A DNA stretch of 64,000 nucleotides from Stropharia rugosoannulata (GCA_028532985.1 JANCIK010000007.1:2480001-2544000), one strand, 5' to 3'; shown: positions 9,549 through 22,443, counted from the first letter of the stretch. Made by a program: numbers and translations. The notes: generated by a model from the sequence alone, not told the origin.

Positions 9549-11321
9549 ACCTCCCTGATAAGCGTCCAAGGTAAGAGTATACTCTCTTTCCACCGACAAT
9601 AGTCAACGTTAATATTTGATAGACCAATCTATCGATGTCGAATATCAGACACAGAACAAAATTGGTTCTTTGAAACAGCTAGTCTCTGTAAGCTCGCGGG
9701 ATTCAGGGCCTATCATCAATGCCCCGGACCTTCCGATGAGTCTCTGTGGAGTTAGCAATGCTACATACTTCACCGACCTTGAGGCCTGGTTTGAGACTCA
9801 AGACCGACCCTTCTGCAAGAACAATCCATACCCTACATCCAACATGCATTGGGGTACAGCATCGACAACCGGGGCGAAAAATTGGCTGCGCATTGCGAGT
9901 GAAGGCAGAGCGATGAAACTGTCCGTTAGAAGTGGAGCCTTATGGCTGGTGGTAGGACGCCCTCCATGTGATGATTATGAGAATAATCAAGCCCGACCTG
10001 ACCCTGGTTTCTTTTCTGCTCTGCATCTTTTTACGGGAAGCTTTTCTCCAGAGGAAGTGACTTGCAGTACTTGGGACTATGAAACAATATATGTGGGTTC
10101 AGGGACAGCCGTGTAAGTACAACATCTTCTTGTTATTCCTAATCTGATAAGTGAAATAGCATATTGAGGCCTAATACACCGTACATGGTGTACACAATCG
10201 ACAATGCAATATGTCACGGTCGAAATTTTTATACAACGAGCGCTGTGTGTGATACATTTTATGGCCTTGTACATAGCCTCATTGGAGGGGAGGGTGTCAC
10301 TGATTCATCCCATCCTGCTGCTTGCACCCTCAGCTTGTTGCGCATGATACATTATTTTCACCTTTGTTTTGTTGTTCGAGGCCAACATCACTCAAGTACG
10401 TTGACTCAGTTTAGGAAATTGCAGTTTTTGACATATTTTAGCTTCAGCACATCTCCCTAACCTAGATGTCATGGAAGGCATCATCGACTTTCTGACTTTG
10501 TGTCACATAGGGATTTTATACAATGTCCTGGACAGAAGGACATATACGAAGTATCATGACCAAAATGCGATTTCCAAAGAAGAGCGAGACAGTATTGTCT
10601 TTGCGAGAGGATTGTCTTTAGAACTCATTCAATGGCTCAGTAGCAGGTACATCTTGACGTTAAGCAATACAGCAGAGGACGAAGAAATTCAAGACAATGA
10701 CGGTACAACTGTCCAATACATCCATTCACGCTATCTGATACACCAAAGTCTATGCATCTTCGCATATACTGCCCGACGGCTACAAGAACTGAAAATGAGC
10801 AAGAAATCCATTGATGATAGTATCAGTGTGACAAATGATGTGGAGGACGATTATGTGATCACATTGCCTGCCGTCGAGCGCCAACTAACATGGGCCATGG
10901 CCACCGTACTATGGTTGGATGGCAATTGGAGTGAAGAGTTGGAAGAGATGAAAACTGCCTTGAAAGCTAAATCGAAAGGCAAGGCGAAGCCGCTGAAGTA
11001 TGTGGACATGCAGTTCCCAGCTGCCGAGAGGTTCAAGCCCATTGAGCGGCATGCGGATGACCTTGTCGCCAAAACAATGTGATGTGAGAAGCCACTTCTT
11101 TTATGCATGAAGATCTATACTAATTAATGAAATTACTAGCTTCCCGAGAAATATACAGCAACGGCATAACGTTTGCTGATGAGCACTACTTCATTGGTGA
11201 TGAATACAATGGGCCTACTGCAGACAGTGCCACGTCCAAATCTACGACTTTGAAAAGGAGCTTAGTAGACGATGTTGATCTCCAAGATAATGGTGTAAAG
11301 CTGAAGCGCCGGCGCGTTTAG
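9549..11321 (+). CDS. JmjC-like domain protein, 5' truncated at LTR junction
   Basis: Exons of <9549-9570, 9623-10112, 10160-10395, 10448-11078 and 11159-11321 join in one frame with GT..AG introns of 47-80 bp; the last intron has a TACTAAT branch site. The centre matches the basidiomycete JmjC-like family: MHWGTASTTGA, then SGALWLVVGRPP, then RPNTPYMVYTIDNAICHG. JmjC enzymes are Fe(II)/2OG hydroxylases acting on histones or other proteins. The expected HxD pair just after the first motif reads RxA here, so catalysis is doubtful. The C-terminus ends in a basic KLKRRRV that could be a nuclear signal. No ATG start remains: exon 1 runs back to the LTR edge at 9548. Confidence 0.75.
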
Positions 11322-11769
11322 CATGTATATAGGAGTAGTTTCTCAGTATGCTATTTACACGTACAATCGTCTACTCCTTTGTGAAGTGTGTGATGTAATT
11401 GCTTCGTAAAATAATTAGTTTGTACACCAAGTCCTTGAGGCACCCGACTGGTCTCTTTACATGTACCCCGTGACATGGTGGGTGACAGGTTTCTGTGAGT
11501 GACAGCATTTAAATTTGGTTAATACATTATTAATAATTTGAAATACGATTCAGGCATAACCGTGGTCTATCACGTGACATGACAGTAACGCTCTCCGCTT
11601 TTCGTGTCTTGATCGGTACTAGGCAATTTCTTCTCTTTCAACATTACTAGTACTTGCCAGTAACTTAGTAGACCAGTGGGATAAATGGTGCTTTCGATTG
11701 AACAAAGTCCTTTTTACTGTGTATTATAGCTAACTGTAGTACATTCAGAGCATCTTCCTCGATTTGCAG
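11322..11769 (+). other. Intergenic stretch upstream of the Spt5-like gene
   Basis: No convincing coding frame. The true first exon of the downstream Spt5-like gene may lie here; an ATG at about 11684 could supply a short first exon ending before 11770, but this could not be established. Otherwise nothing recognised. Confidence 0.3.
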
Positions 11770-13139
11770 GCTAGGGATGAGTCCAAATCCGAGACCGGTT
11801 CAGATGATGAGTCGCACCCCTTTGAGGAGAGTTTCGTTGATGGTACGTTATATAAGCTCACTTGTGTCGAGATTATGAAGTTTAACTAGATAATGCCTTT
11901 CAACCCAAGAAGACTTGACCCATGAAGCAGAATCAAGTTCCGCTGCTTTATGCCGTGTCATTGATTCAACGAGAGCTGATCAGGAAGAACAAAATAACAA
12001 ATTCTGGGAAGATTTACTGGATCGCGCTCACGCCCACTCTGCGAAGTCAAACACGAAACGCTGCCAAGTTTCTGACGAAGAAGATTATGATTCTCATGTC
12101 ACCGATTCGGCTGACGAAGCCGCTGCCGAAGAATTGATTGGGTGGCGACTCGAAGTGTTTCCCTTCCTACGAGAAGACTTGCGCAATAACCTTCCAGAAG
12201 AAATATTCAAGAGGATCGACTTGAAGCTGCCTTCACCCACTGATTGGCCGTGGGCAAAGGTACAGGGCAACCAGAAGAAATGGGAGAAGTATGTGAATGA
12301 CACTGGTGTTATAACATCCATTAAAGGTCACAAAGAACTGTACTTGGCCTTGATTCCGCGAATTAGACGGTGTTCGAATTCTGTCGAGGTCTCTTCAAAG
12401 CCACCACAAGAACTGGTCACATGTAGCAGTCTCCGCAAGGTTGCAAAATCTGGGAGCAGTGACATATTCAACTGGAAAGGGAACATCTTTTCTTTGGAAG
12501 GTTTGCTACTTGTCGACTTACGAAAGATAAAAACTATTCCCCATATGCAGTCTCTCCCGTCCTTGGCAGAATTAAGAATCTTTCGGGGCACGTCACTTCT
12601 TGATGCCGCAGTAGCAGATAGAGTAGAGCAACAAATTGAGTTTTCGCGCCTGAAAACTGGGGCTAAGGTCAAAGTTGTTGCTGGGCCATACGTGGGCCTG
12701 ATTGGAGAGGTCACAGAGTTGGGGGATAATCGAGTCATTACATACATGCCTTCACAAGATGTTATTGAAGACATGCCTATGGACTACGTGCAGGCGGTGT
12801 TTTGTATTGGTGATGAAGTTAGAGTGGTTGAAGGAGAGCATAAGGGCTTTGTTGGCTGGGTGGTTGGATTCTCGAATGGCAATTTGTGCATTGTGAATGT
12901 AGGGGCTTCCACTGAGGTAATTTCTTTCAGTACATTTCAAGGTATGTATCACTCACACATTATAATACTAGACTTCTGTTGTCAAGTCAAGCGTCGAATT
13001 TTATTCTCACCGCCGCATTATCGGTCTACAGCCTCGGCCTCAACCTTCAGGTTGCACTAAAAACTTGGGAGGAGCAAACCCCAACAACATATATGTCTCG
13101 AAGCACGTTATGATAATTGGCAACCATACATTGAAACAC

Positions 13140-14354
13140 TGACAGGGCTGCTTTTTGGCTACAGGTGTAAACAGTCCGAAGTCCCATTGGTGGAATAGCT
13201 GCGCGCAGGAAAACACAGAGGGACTAGAGTGAAGCCTGACTCGTAGTCTATAGCTATCAGCGCGCTTTATGACTACAAGCGCCTGCGCGCACCGTATTGC
13301 GAGAGGGATCGGTCAGCGAGCTGCACAGTCTAAAGTGCATAGTCTGGTCATCCGTGCGAGCGATCGAAGAGGCGTAGAACGGTTAAGCACCAGCGGAGTG
13401 CGGTGTGAGTACAGCTGAGCGAGTACTAAGGGCGGTGTGAAGGGCTGTGCGTGCATCTCATGTGCACGCATCGCAAAGGCAGAATTTGCCTAAGTCCACA
13501 CATCATGTGACCGTGGCGGCGCGCATCAAAAGAGACGCGCAAAAGCCCGAGGGAACGAACGATATGTGCGCAGCAAATGCCAAGGGATCGGGACACTTGA
13601 AGGGAAGCCCGGATGCGATGCGCGGACCTTTGGCCACGCGTTGCTAGTATTTACTTTACCTTATTATTAGTACACATGCGCGCATCACATATAAACCTGT
13701 ATCCTTGTCTATAGTAATGCAAGCAATTGTCTACCCACTAGATCTGTGTGCTGGGTTCTGTCCCAGGCCGTCAGCGGGCTGTGTTTAGCTTTTGTTAGGG
13801 TTTTAACTGTGAAGTGTTTGTGAATCATAGGAGTTTTGGATAGCTTCTGACCACCGGGTCATTTGGAGAGCTCAGTGAGGAGTCAGTACAACCGTGTACG
13901 GAAACTCGCACTGTAGTGTTTAGACTGTGAGACTGCACCGCCGGGTGAAAGACTTTGGAGAGTCTTGGATTATTGGACTTTGGAGAGTCCGCGCATCATA
14001 CGAGGTCACCGGACCCGGAAGTGCGCGCAGCGAAGCCGTTCGCTAAAAACAACTTATTTCATTTATCATTTTTGCTTTGCACACGCCACTAGCAACCGGG
14101 CTCTATCCGAGATTTACTAGAATTAAACCCCTCCTTACAAACGAACTTGCAGGCACTACTTGCTATTACAAAGACTAGAGGACACGAGGTGCGCGCATTG
14201 CACGCCCAGAACGGGAACCAGAGCAGAGCACAGATTATACTAGCCATTTAGTTGAGAGTGTTCGCTCGATCTAAGGGATAGGATCTCGCTCCGCTGGGTG
14301 TGTGTGTGTGTTGTGTTTCGCGATTTCGAGTCTAGCTACACAGTAGACCTCTCA
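13140..14354 (+). mobile_element. Solo LTR (about 1.2 kb) inside the Spt5-like gene
   Basis: It begins TGACAGG and ends CTCTCA (TG..CA) and is homologous along its length to the LTR at 59928-61346. Shared blocks include CAATTGTCTACCCACTAGAT, the GTTTAGCTTTTGTTAGGG block, and GCTCGATCTAAGGGATAGGA near the end. The flanks AACAC (13135-13139) and AACGC (14354-14358, sharing the terminal A) look like a 5-bp target duplication with one change. Host coding sequence is open right up to both edges. No internal element sequence is present, as expected after LTR-LTR recombination. Rich in GCGCGC-type motifs. Confidence 0.9.
13690..13695 (+). promoter_or_regulatory. TATA-like element within the LTR
   Basis: TATAAA at 13690 sits at the position matching TATATAA at 60600 in the related LTR, upstream of the shared CAATTGTCTACCC block. 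Conservation between the two divergent copies suggests the LTR core promoter. Confidence 0.45.
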
Positions 14355-15251
14355 ACGCTACAAAGGCCTTATCAAGTCCACAACCCTGGATGGATACGCA
14401 TATGTGCAATTGGACACTCGGTTGCAACAGTATGTTAAAGTCAAGTTGCACGATTTAGCATGTTTGTAAGCTCTGTCGTACTATGTCCAGCATACACGCA
14501 TGCATGCTGATATATATTAGAACATATCTAGATACTTGCAGTCATGAACTGTTATCCGCCGAACCTTTGGAGGATAATTCAACCATGTGCTTTGTAGAGA
14601 ACCCAAGCTGTTCGACGCCTACACCTGCCTGGGATCCATTGGACTCTTCATCTTATCAGTCGACTGCATGGGATCCTTCCTCTCGGACCCCTCATCCTTC
14701 CCAGTCCCCTTCTTCCCCACTTCTTACACCTGAGACCGTAACCTCTGTATCTTCAGATGTGTCTACATCTCCATCTTCAACCCCTCACGTCCAACCTGCA
14801 GCACCTCAACGTCGGATCACACCACCGCCTCCTCGTCAACGTACACCCCCGCCCCCGTTTGAATCCCTTGGATGGCCTGTTACATGGCTTACGGAACGAC
14901 ACTTGCAAGGGTTTAGGCTTAAATTGAAGGTTGATGATCCCAGTGTTCAAAGCCCATACGTTGAATTCATTTGTGTGTAACCTTGTCAAAGTTAGGGATA
15001 AGATGAATGTTGGATATTTTTCATTTCAATCAGTCAGCCCTCTATTTCCAACAGATACAGGCGATTTGGTCATATCAAAAGAGGGTCCGATGCGTGGTGA
15101 ATATCTGAGAGTGTTACGCATCAAAAATAATACTTGTACAGTGCGTAAGCTGGGGTTGCGCACACCCACCAAAAGCAACCCAGATCTTGACTTTCCTATC
15201 TACCACCTGTTGCAAGTCTATCCTGCAGCTCGTCTTCAGGGTCGTTCCTAA

Positions 15252-15642
15252 TTTGCATGCGCGTTACAATACATTGTGCATTACCACTTTCTTATCTTGT
15301 AAATAAAAGTGAGATTAACTTAATAGCTACTGAAAGTTTTGTGCCAACTTGGTATTTAGTAGACATTGACTCATGTAGCAATTTGTAAAGTCTGACCATC
15401 GTTGGATAGCATGAATCAATGAAGATGCTGAGTCAGGGAAGTGTTGCAGCCGCCTAACGTGATGGGGCCCGAATCCCACAGTGGGTTAATGACTCCTCCG
15501 ATATCGTCATATGGCACTTGTCTGAGTCTCCTACCACTAGGACTCTTAAGTGATTACGCCATAACGGTCCTACGTCTCAGTGGTAAGCTCATTTATCCTG
15601 ACTTTGTAGTAGGTTATTGACGACCAGTAATTAAGTTGGCGT
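15252..15642. other. Spacer containing the left end of the Plavaka-like element
   Basis: No gene seen. Contains the candidate terminal inverted repeat at 15380-15396. The block around 15450-15600 (CCCGAATCCCACAG) looked tRNA-like at first but has no cloverleaf. Confidence 0.4.
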
Positions 15643-18600
15643 ATGGGTACATCAATCTGTGTGGCAGGGTGCAGCCGCAGCTTTGCTGAGAACAAAAATT
15701 TACTTCGACACAAAAAGCAATGTGTGCATGCTCAGTGCCTCCAGCAAGCTGCGAAAGATGCTTGCAATGCAAATGGCCATATGCATAAGCTGCTGAACAA
15801 TTTACCGAAACATACGGATAGAAGGCACCGTCTACAGGCAAGTCACATCACATCACTATTATACCATTAACTTAGATTCTTCTCTTGGAATATCAGGCTG
15901 CTGTTGCATCTGCACAGACTACCTCACAGAGCCGCACGGAGCAGCCTGCTTCAAATCTTGATAACTCTGAACTTCCCCCAGTTGAAATGGTTATGGAGCA
16001 GATGGAGATCGAGGTCGAGGAGACAACACCACCTGTACCTGATCTGACTAGAGCGGGACGTCCTCGACGCAACTACAGACTTCCTCGACGCTTCGATGAT
16101 TTTCTTCCTCAACCAACTTCACCTGACGAACAGGAGTCTGACTCTGGACCCATCCGACGAGTCATCCTTATTGTGTGGGATCGTCTAGTGACAGCTGCAA
16201 ACTCATTCGGAATATGGAGAGACTATCCTCGACGGCCTACAAGGGATCCTGACGCTTCACTTTCCCTCAGGGATCTAGCAGACACATCACATCCATCTGA
16301 CACCACTAAGTTGTCTGGGGCCCTACCCCCCATCAATGATTCATGCTGGCCTTTTGCCAATCTCACAATCCATCGTGTCATGCAATGGTTAAACAATGGA
16401 AACACAGCTAAATCAGAAGGCCAGACAAATGAGTTCATTAGGAATGTTATTCTTGCGCCGGATTTCTCAGCAAATCATCTCATTAATTTCGACGCTCATA
16501 AAGAAAATATTCGCCTCGATAAAGCAGTAGCAAACTCCTCATTTCGTGACCAATTTAAAGAAAGCAAGGTTGATATATTGCTTCCATCAGGAGCAGTTGG
16601 CGTCCAACCTCAATATTTTTCTGTACCGGGGCTGTTGCACTGCAAACTAACAGTTGTGATTAAAGAAGCTTTCAGTAGTCCCTTAGCACACCTATTTCAC
16701 TTTTCACCCTTCAAGCTATATCATACTTCCCCTGTCACGGGAAAAGAAGAACGTATCTTTGGTGAAATTTACACATCAGATGTGTTCTTACATGAGCACG
16801 AGGAAGTTCAACGTCATGCGAGGCTTCCTGCTGATGACCTTGGATGTAAACGAGAGAAGGTTGTCGCTGCTTTGATGTTTTCGTCTGATGCTACACATCT
16901 AACCAACTTTGGAACCGCCAAAGCTTGGCCAATTTACCTTATGTTGGGAAATCTCTCGAAATATGTTCGGGCGCAACCAAATTCTCGGGCTTTATACCAT
17001 CTGGCATATATTCCATCAGTAAGTCTCCTAATCAATTCTGTGAATTTTCTACGAATCCTTTTTCATTAACATATATTGACCAAAGTTACTGGATTCATTC
17101 CAAGATTTTGCCTCAACATTCCACTGCAAATGGAGAACTCAAAAACAATCTATTCTCACACATTGCCGCCGTGAACTCATGCATGGCTCATGGAGTATTA
17201 TACTTGATGATGACTTCATCCATGCCTGCACTTATGGATTAGTAATCGCATGTATCAATGGTATTGAGCAACGTGTTTATCCTAGGATATTTACATATTC
17301 AGCCGATTACCCAGAAAAGTTTGTGTCAATGCTCACCCATCTTACCACTACATCTAACTGCTATTCCCAGAGTTTTATTAGCCACCATTCGAGATAACGG
17401 GCTTTTTCCTTGCCCCCGCTGTCTTGTAACTAAGTCCGCTCTCCACAGACTAGGATGTCACAGTGACGCTTTAGTTCGTATCGAGAGTATCCGTACATTT
17501 ATGGCTAAGGAGGTAAAGAAAGTGCGGACACTCATCCATAGGTATGCGAAGCCAATCAATGGTAAAGGCGTTGATTTGTTACTGAAGCAGTTTTCTGGCG
17601 TCCCCACAATGGTACGCTCACAGTTATTCTCTATGAGAATGTTGTTAACATGCTCTCAGAATGTATTTGCTGTCTGACTTGGGACCAGTTTCAATCTGTC
17701 AAAAATGCTAGTTGTGGATCTTTTGCATGAATTTGAGCTTGGTGTATGGAAAGCACTGTTCACACATTTAATTTGTCTACTCTACGCCGCAGGTCGAGGA
17801 TCAGATATACTCGTAAATGATCTCAACTCAAGGTAGTACCAAAACATAGGCTTATATGCAGTATTTTGCTTACCCTATTCTTATAGATATCGGCAAATTT
17901 CAACGTTTGGTTCAGGAACTATTCGAAAATTTTCGCAAAATTCATCGGAAATGAAGAAGCTTGCAGCATGTGACTTTGAAGACTTGCTTCAGGTAAGGGG
18001 GTCATTCCAAATTTCTTCTAGTTATGTGCATATAAAAGTCATGCTTACAAATAAAAACAAGCAGTGTGCAATTCCTGTATTTGATGGCCTTCTTCCTGAG
18101 CCACACAACCGTCGTGTTTTGAAGCTGCTTTATCGCACGGCAGAATGGCACGCTCTTGCGAAACTTCGTATGCATACTGAAACATCAGTTGCATTACTAG
18201 AATCATTAACAACTGAGCTTAGTCTGCTCCTGCAAAATTTTCAGGATTTGACGTGCTCTCAATTTGTGACTTTTGAACTTCCTCGAGAGACTATGGCTCG
18301 AAAACGACGTGAGCTGGCCCAGAGACAGTTTGCCACCTCCGATCAACCTGCAGCAACTCCTGAAGCACGGGATACAACACCACCTCCACCTCCACCACCA
18401 CAATCACCATCACACACGCCGCAGCTGACTATAAATTCAGACGGTAAATGTTATTGAAAAATGTTTTGCATATATGAAACTAAATCCATGGCTTAGCATC
18501 ACTTCCAAATAACAAAGGAAAACAAACAAAAACTTTTAATTTATCAACGGTCAAGTATCACTTTCTTGGTGATTATGCACAGCACATCCGCTTATGGGGT

Positions 18601-20005
18601 ACAACTGACTCTTATTCAACCCAACTGGTACGTTTTTTCAAAGAACCATTGCACCAAATGAGCGTGCTAACTTTTTCAGGGAGAATTAGCTCATCGCCTC
18701 GTCAAAAAGCTGTATGGGCTTACAAACAAGCGCAGTGCCATGGAACAGATTGGGAAAAAGTACATTAGGATGCAGGCCCTGCTACCGGAAGAACAACATG
18801 AAATCAACGATGCTCATCAAGGTTCCCTCGAGGATCACCATCATATATCAAAGTCACAGAATAATCCAATAAATATATACATGTTCGTGCATACAGGAAC
18901 CAAACATCCTGGAAAGAAGGTGATTATTGTTGCATCCATTTTCTGTTTTACATAAAATGTGAAGATTAATAATGGTTTTGGCCCAGAATTTTATTGGTTC
19001 TTTGAAGGACCACCTTCTCGGACGTCTACTTGATGACTCGAATGGCAATTCCTTCACACCTGCGGACCATCTCACGGTTCATATTCAAAATGAATGCATT
19101 TTTCAAGTCTATACTGCTCGCATTAACTACACCACTTATGATATAAGACAGGGGCATGATACAATTAATCCACGCACTCATCCTTTTATCATGGCAGCAG
19201 CACCCAATAATACACCTGGCTCTCATCCTTTCTACTATGCAGCTGTCCTTGGAATTTATCATGCAAATGTACAACATATTGGTGCAAATTCTCGCGACTA
19301 TTGCATCCAGCGAATGGAATTTCTCTGGGTACAGTGGCTAGACCACGATCCTGAATACTCTTTCGGAAGATTACAAGCACATTTGCCTAAGGTTCGATTT
19401 TCCCTTGACAGCAACACGTCCGCATTTGGCTTCTTAGACCCCTCACGTGTGCTACGAGGCTGTCATCTCATTCCAGCCTTTCAAGATGGCAAACAGGCCA
19501 ATGTCAGTGAACCCAGCCCAACTGAATGGAATACCTATTATGTGGGAATGTGAGTGGAACCACACTTTTCAATAATTTGCCATTTAAATAAATGCAATTT
19601 ATCAGATTCGTTGATCGAGATATGTATATGAGGTATTTGGGATATGGCATTGGCCATAAGGGACAACATAGAACTCCGGAATCTACAGTAGCCATTGACG
19701 GAAATGGTCATGACAGTCAGTTGGACGTGCAAAATATAGCACGTATTGCAGAAAACTGGCAATGTTTGCACCCCCGGCATCAGGACAGTGAAGAAACAGA
19801 TATTAATATGCCTTGTGGGGATGATGATTCCAACTGCAGCGACGAGTCTGATGAAGACGACAATATGGAGGGAGATTTTTGACTTGTGGGAATAAATAGA
19901 CGGCTGCGAACCGGTATGAGGTGATAGAAATCTTATTTGTTTGGTCAATACTGCCCCTCAAGAGCTTGCCCTAAGCCCAAATACAACAGTCAGACTTTAC
20001 GAATT
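15380..20005 (+). mobile_element. Plavaka-like DNA transposon with candidate terminal inverted repeats
   Basis: AATTTGTAAAGTCTGAC at 15380-15396 is matched in inverted orientation by GTCAGACTTTACGAATT at 19989-20005 (16 of 17 positions). The pair brackets the transposase gene (15643-19882), leaving short untranslated ends. The match is short, so the exact ends are tentative. Confidence 0.55.
15643..19882 (+). pseudogene. Plavaka-family transposase with one premature stop
   Basis: A multi-exon gene: 15643-15837 (zinc finger CSRSFAENKNLLRHKKQC), a GC-AG intron 15838-15896, then 15897-17018, 17086-17318, 17371-17611, 17660 onward, to the last exons ending at 19882. Conserved blocks in order: GRPRRNYRLPRRF, TKSEGQTNEF-type, FSVPGLLHCKLTVVIK, LTNFGTAKAWPIYL, LGNLSKYVRAQP, HCRRELMHGSW, YPRIFTYSADYPEK, PCPRCLV, MLVVDLLHEFELGVWK, CAIPVFDGLLPEP, GTTDSYSTQLGEL and LKDHLLGRLL. 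These match the Plavaka group of basidiomycete DNA transposons. Just before MLVVDLLHEFELG a TGA (17675-17677) stands where Arg is expected, so this copy is probably inactive, though otherwise nearly full length. The C-terminus is Asp/Glu-rich. Confidence 0.85.
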
Positions 20006-20286
20006 CCCAACCTTCATCCATACTGTGAGCGCTCATCCACGTTATGAGGACATAGGTTAACACGTCTGCGTGTCCTTTTTTTGCTATTCTTATAACAACT
20101 TCAGTGTATATATATCCACTGTATGAACTTTATCCATACCCTTTATATTCTTTACTCTTTAGATATTACTTCGAAAGGAAGGAGCAGTTTGACAGAGTGA
20201 GAACTGTTCAAAATTAGTATTGCCATAGAAATATAGACATTAGTTACTAGTATATAGGTACAACTTGAGTCGCCATAGTCTTCGCA

Positions 20287-21958
20287 ATGTCGTACCCCGG
20301 CCCCATAACGGTTGATACTGGCGATGTCCCGAGCGGTGCTCACAGCAATCCTTCCCCTGCCAATACTAACAGCTCCAATGAGCTGTCAGAGCAGCTTTCA
20401 AGTTCTGGCTACTCTACTGGCCATGATTCACTCACTATGGTGGGCAGCCAGTCATCCCTTAAAGACCCTCATTTGCAGCCGACGGGGCCAGTCCTTGTCC
20501 CTAGTCCTACCACACCCATGCCGGGTGCTTACAACAAAACCCAGGGCACAATATTAGCGTTAACCCAGCCAGCCACTCCAGTTCCCCCACACAACGCCAC
20601 ACCTACCCCTGACCATTACTACAGCATTTCCGGAACAAACTTTGCAGGTCTGTATTTACAGGATCCCCCTCACTTTACATCTGTGTCGTCTGTCCCAATT
20701 CCCTCTCCGAGCAGATCATATCAATGGGGCCATTCAGGTTATCATTCCGTCAACGCTCACTTGGTTGGTGCTCAAGGTGCGGTGCCGCAGCAGCAGCCTC
20801 CCACCCAAGATGTGATGGTGAGCTTCAACTTCTATCAAACGAGTCTTCCTTCCTTGTATAACTGATTATCTGCTAAATTATATAGATCCAACATCTTTAT
20901 GGCCGCGACTTGCACCTTGAACACAACATGTCACGGTTCATCAATTTTTTCGTGGCCCAAAACACTCAGCTTGGTAATGAGCTGCAATCCGTGAAAGCTG
21001 AGTTCGGGAGCTTAGTCACCATGTACAATGGCCTTGTCACTCGCTACAATGAGACAACAGCAGTGCAAGCGGATACAACGGCAGCAACAACTGAGCATAT
21101 GAATACAACAGCAGCAACAACCGAGCATGTGGATAAGGGGCCAGCTCAGGATTCTGTGTATCTTAAAGAGCTCAGACAGGCCTTGAAGGCGGAGGTGGAA
21201 GAAGCCGTTGCAACAAGAACTAATGGGCTAAAGGAGAGACTTGACGATCTGGAGCGGGAGAAAACCACACTACGAATCAATGTGGACGACCTCAAAGCCA
21301 AGATTCTTGTCAAGGATGAAGATATTCTTGAGCTCTCGCTGCGCTTAGACACGACGAGTGTCTCCATACAGGACATAAACAAGTACTTGTCCTTCAAGGT
21401 AATACCATGTAACATTATTTGTATCATTGTGTAATAACCGAAATTCAGGATCATATGTCATTAACTCGCATTCGCCTTCGAACTCTTCTAGACATCCTAT
21501 ACTTTTATTTTTATTTTCATCTGGCCGACAACCCAGTGGAAAGCGCCTCAAAGTTTGATGTCCTCACCTGGTTAAGACAGCAACTGGGTCATGTTTCGAG
21601 AAGTCGGATGTCCTCTTTCAACACAGAGAAGGTTGAAAAGATAAATATGGAAAGGGTGCGCAAGCTGCAAAATCTGATCGAGAGAAAGGGGTACAGTATG
21701 CATCCAGCATACAAGGTCTTGATCTCGAGCAGTTGCCTCCTTTTTGTGTCACAGGAATACATTGATGTACGGGAGCAAGCCAACTTTGATGCACATACTA
21801 CCGGTTCCTTTGCAGAGCTCAAAACTGTACTTGATAAGGTCCAAGCCGAAGGTAGAATCACAGAGCTCTGTTCAACAGCTGATTTCCAAGGGGTCCTTGG
21901 TGTACTTATGTTTGTGCAGGAAGTAATTTCTACCACCGAGTTCACCCCTCATGTCTAG
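20287..21958 (+). CDS. Coiled-coil protein, Ser/Pro/Thr-rich N-terminus, unknown function
   Basis: Exons 20287-20817, 20886-21398 and 21449-21958 give about 517 residues with clean GT..AG junctions. Residues 1-177 are low-complexity Ser/Pro/Thr/Asn. The middle (about 195-350) holds a long heptad-like helix (LKELRQALKAEVEEAVATR.., LKERLDDLEREKTTL) preceded by a short internal duplication (TTAATTEHMN / TTAATTEHVD). The C-terminal third is globular with no recognised motif. An aromatic Phe/Tyr run near 21495-21520 may mark an unrecognised intron. It lies between two transposon-related genes in the same orientation. No function assigned. Confidence 0.6.
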
Positions 21959-22443
21959 AGCTCATCTCTACTGACTGTCGTGACTGCTAAATCACTGCCA
22001 TGTGTGTTTCATTACTTGTACTAGATGTATCATTATGTTTTCGTCCTTTTGTTTATGCACAATTATTTATATCCCCTAATTTATTTTGCACATATCCCAA
22101 TTATATTGCTATCAAACTATGATTGTTTTGTTTAAGAGCAGTATTTCATTGAATTTGTTTTGTCTCTTTGCTGGAATCCCTATCATCATAGTCTTTGAAT
22201 TTTTCTGATGTCTGCACAACTTTGAAATTTGAGCAAATTGACTCCTGTCATAGTGCTTGCATAGCTCATTATGTCTCGCTTATTTCAGGGGCAGTAGGAG
22301 TCAGGATCTGGAGCATCCGGGACCTAAACCTTTGAGTCAAACCCAATTGATAAAAAACTGAGCCAAGAGACCGAGTCAACAGCTAAGTAGCATAAATAGT
22401 TGATAAAGGACTTAGCTAATTTATTCAATCAAGTGTCACTCCA
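21959..22443. other. AT-rich intergenic spacer
   Basis: No coding frame or repeat recognised between the coiled-coil gene and the DUF6698-like pseudogene. Confidence 0.4.

Larger units (their letters stand above)
11770..15251 (+). pseudogene. Spt5-like KOW-domain protein gene disrupted by a solo LTR
   Basis: Exons are 11770-11842, 11910-12916, 12972-13139, then after the LTR 14355-14465, 14542-about 14978, and 14979-15251. Splicing keeps one frame to the LTR and resumes on the other side at TAC AAA GGC. Features: an acidic start; a region like the Spt5 NGN neighbourhood; KOW modules GAKVKVVAGPYVGLIGEV and GDEVRVVEGEHKGFVG; a third KOW split by the LTR; Pro/Ser-rich repeats with AWDP..SRTP resembling an Spt5 C-terminal repeat; and a final KOW-like block (GPMRGEYLRVLRIKN). 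A +1 slip in a TG run near 14978 shifts the frame. Spt5 is an RNA polymerase elongation factor; these fungal paralogues are shorter and their role is unknown. The first exon is not seen. Confidence 0.8.

Noticed and set aside
12942..12971. A 30-bp intron in the Spt5-like gene
   Set aside because: Too short, and it gives a stop at 13058-13060; the 55-bp intron 12917-12971 restores an open frame to the LTR edge.
13447..13647. 66-codon frame
   Set aside because: It lies inside the solo LTR and has no equivalent in the related LTR.
15430..15600. tRNA-like segment around CCCGAATCCCACAG
   Set aside because: No acceptor stem or anticodon arm could be drawn around it.
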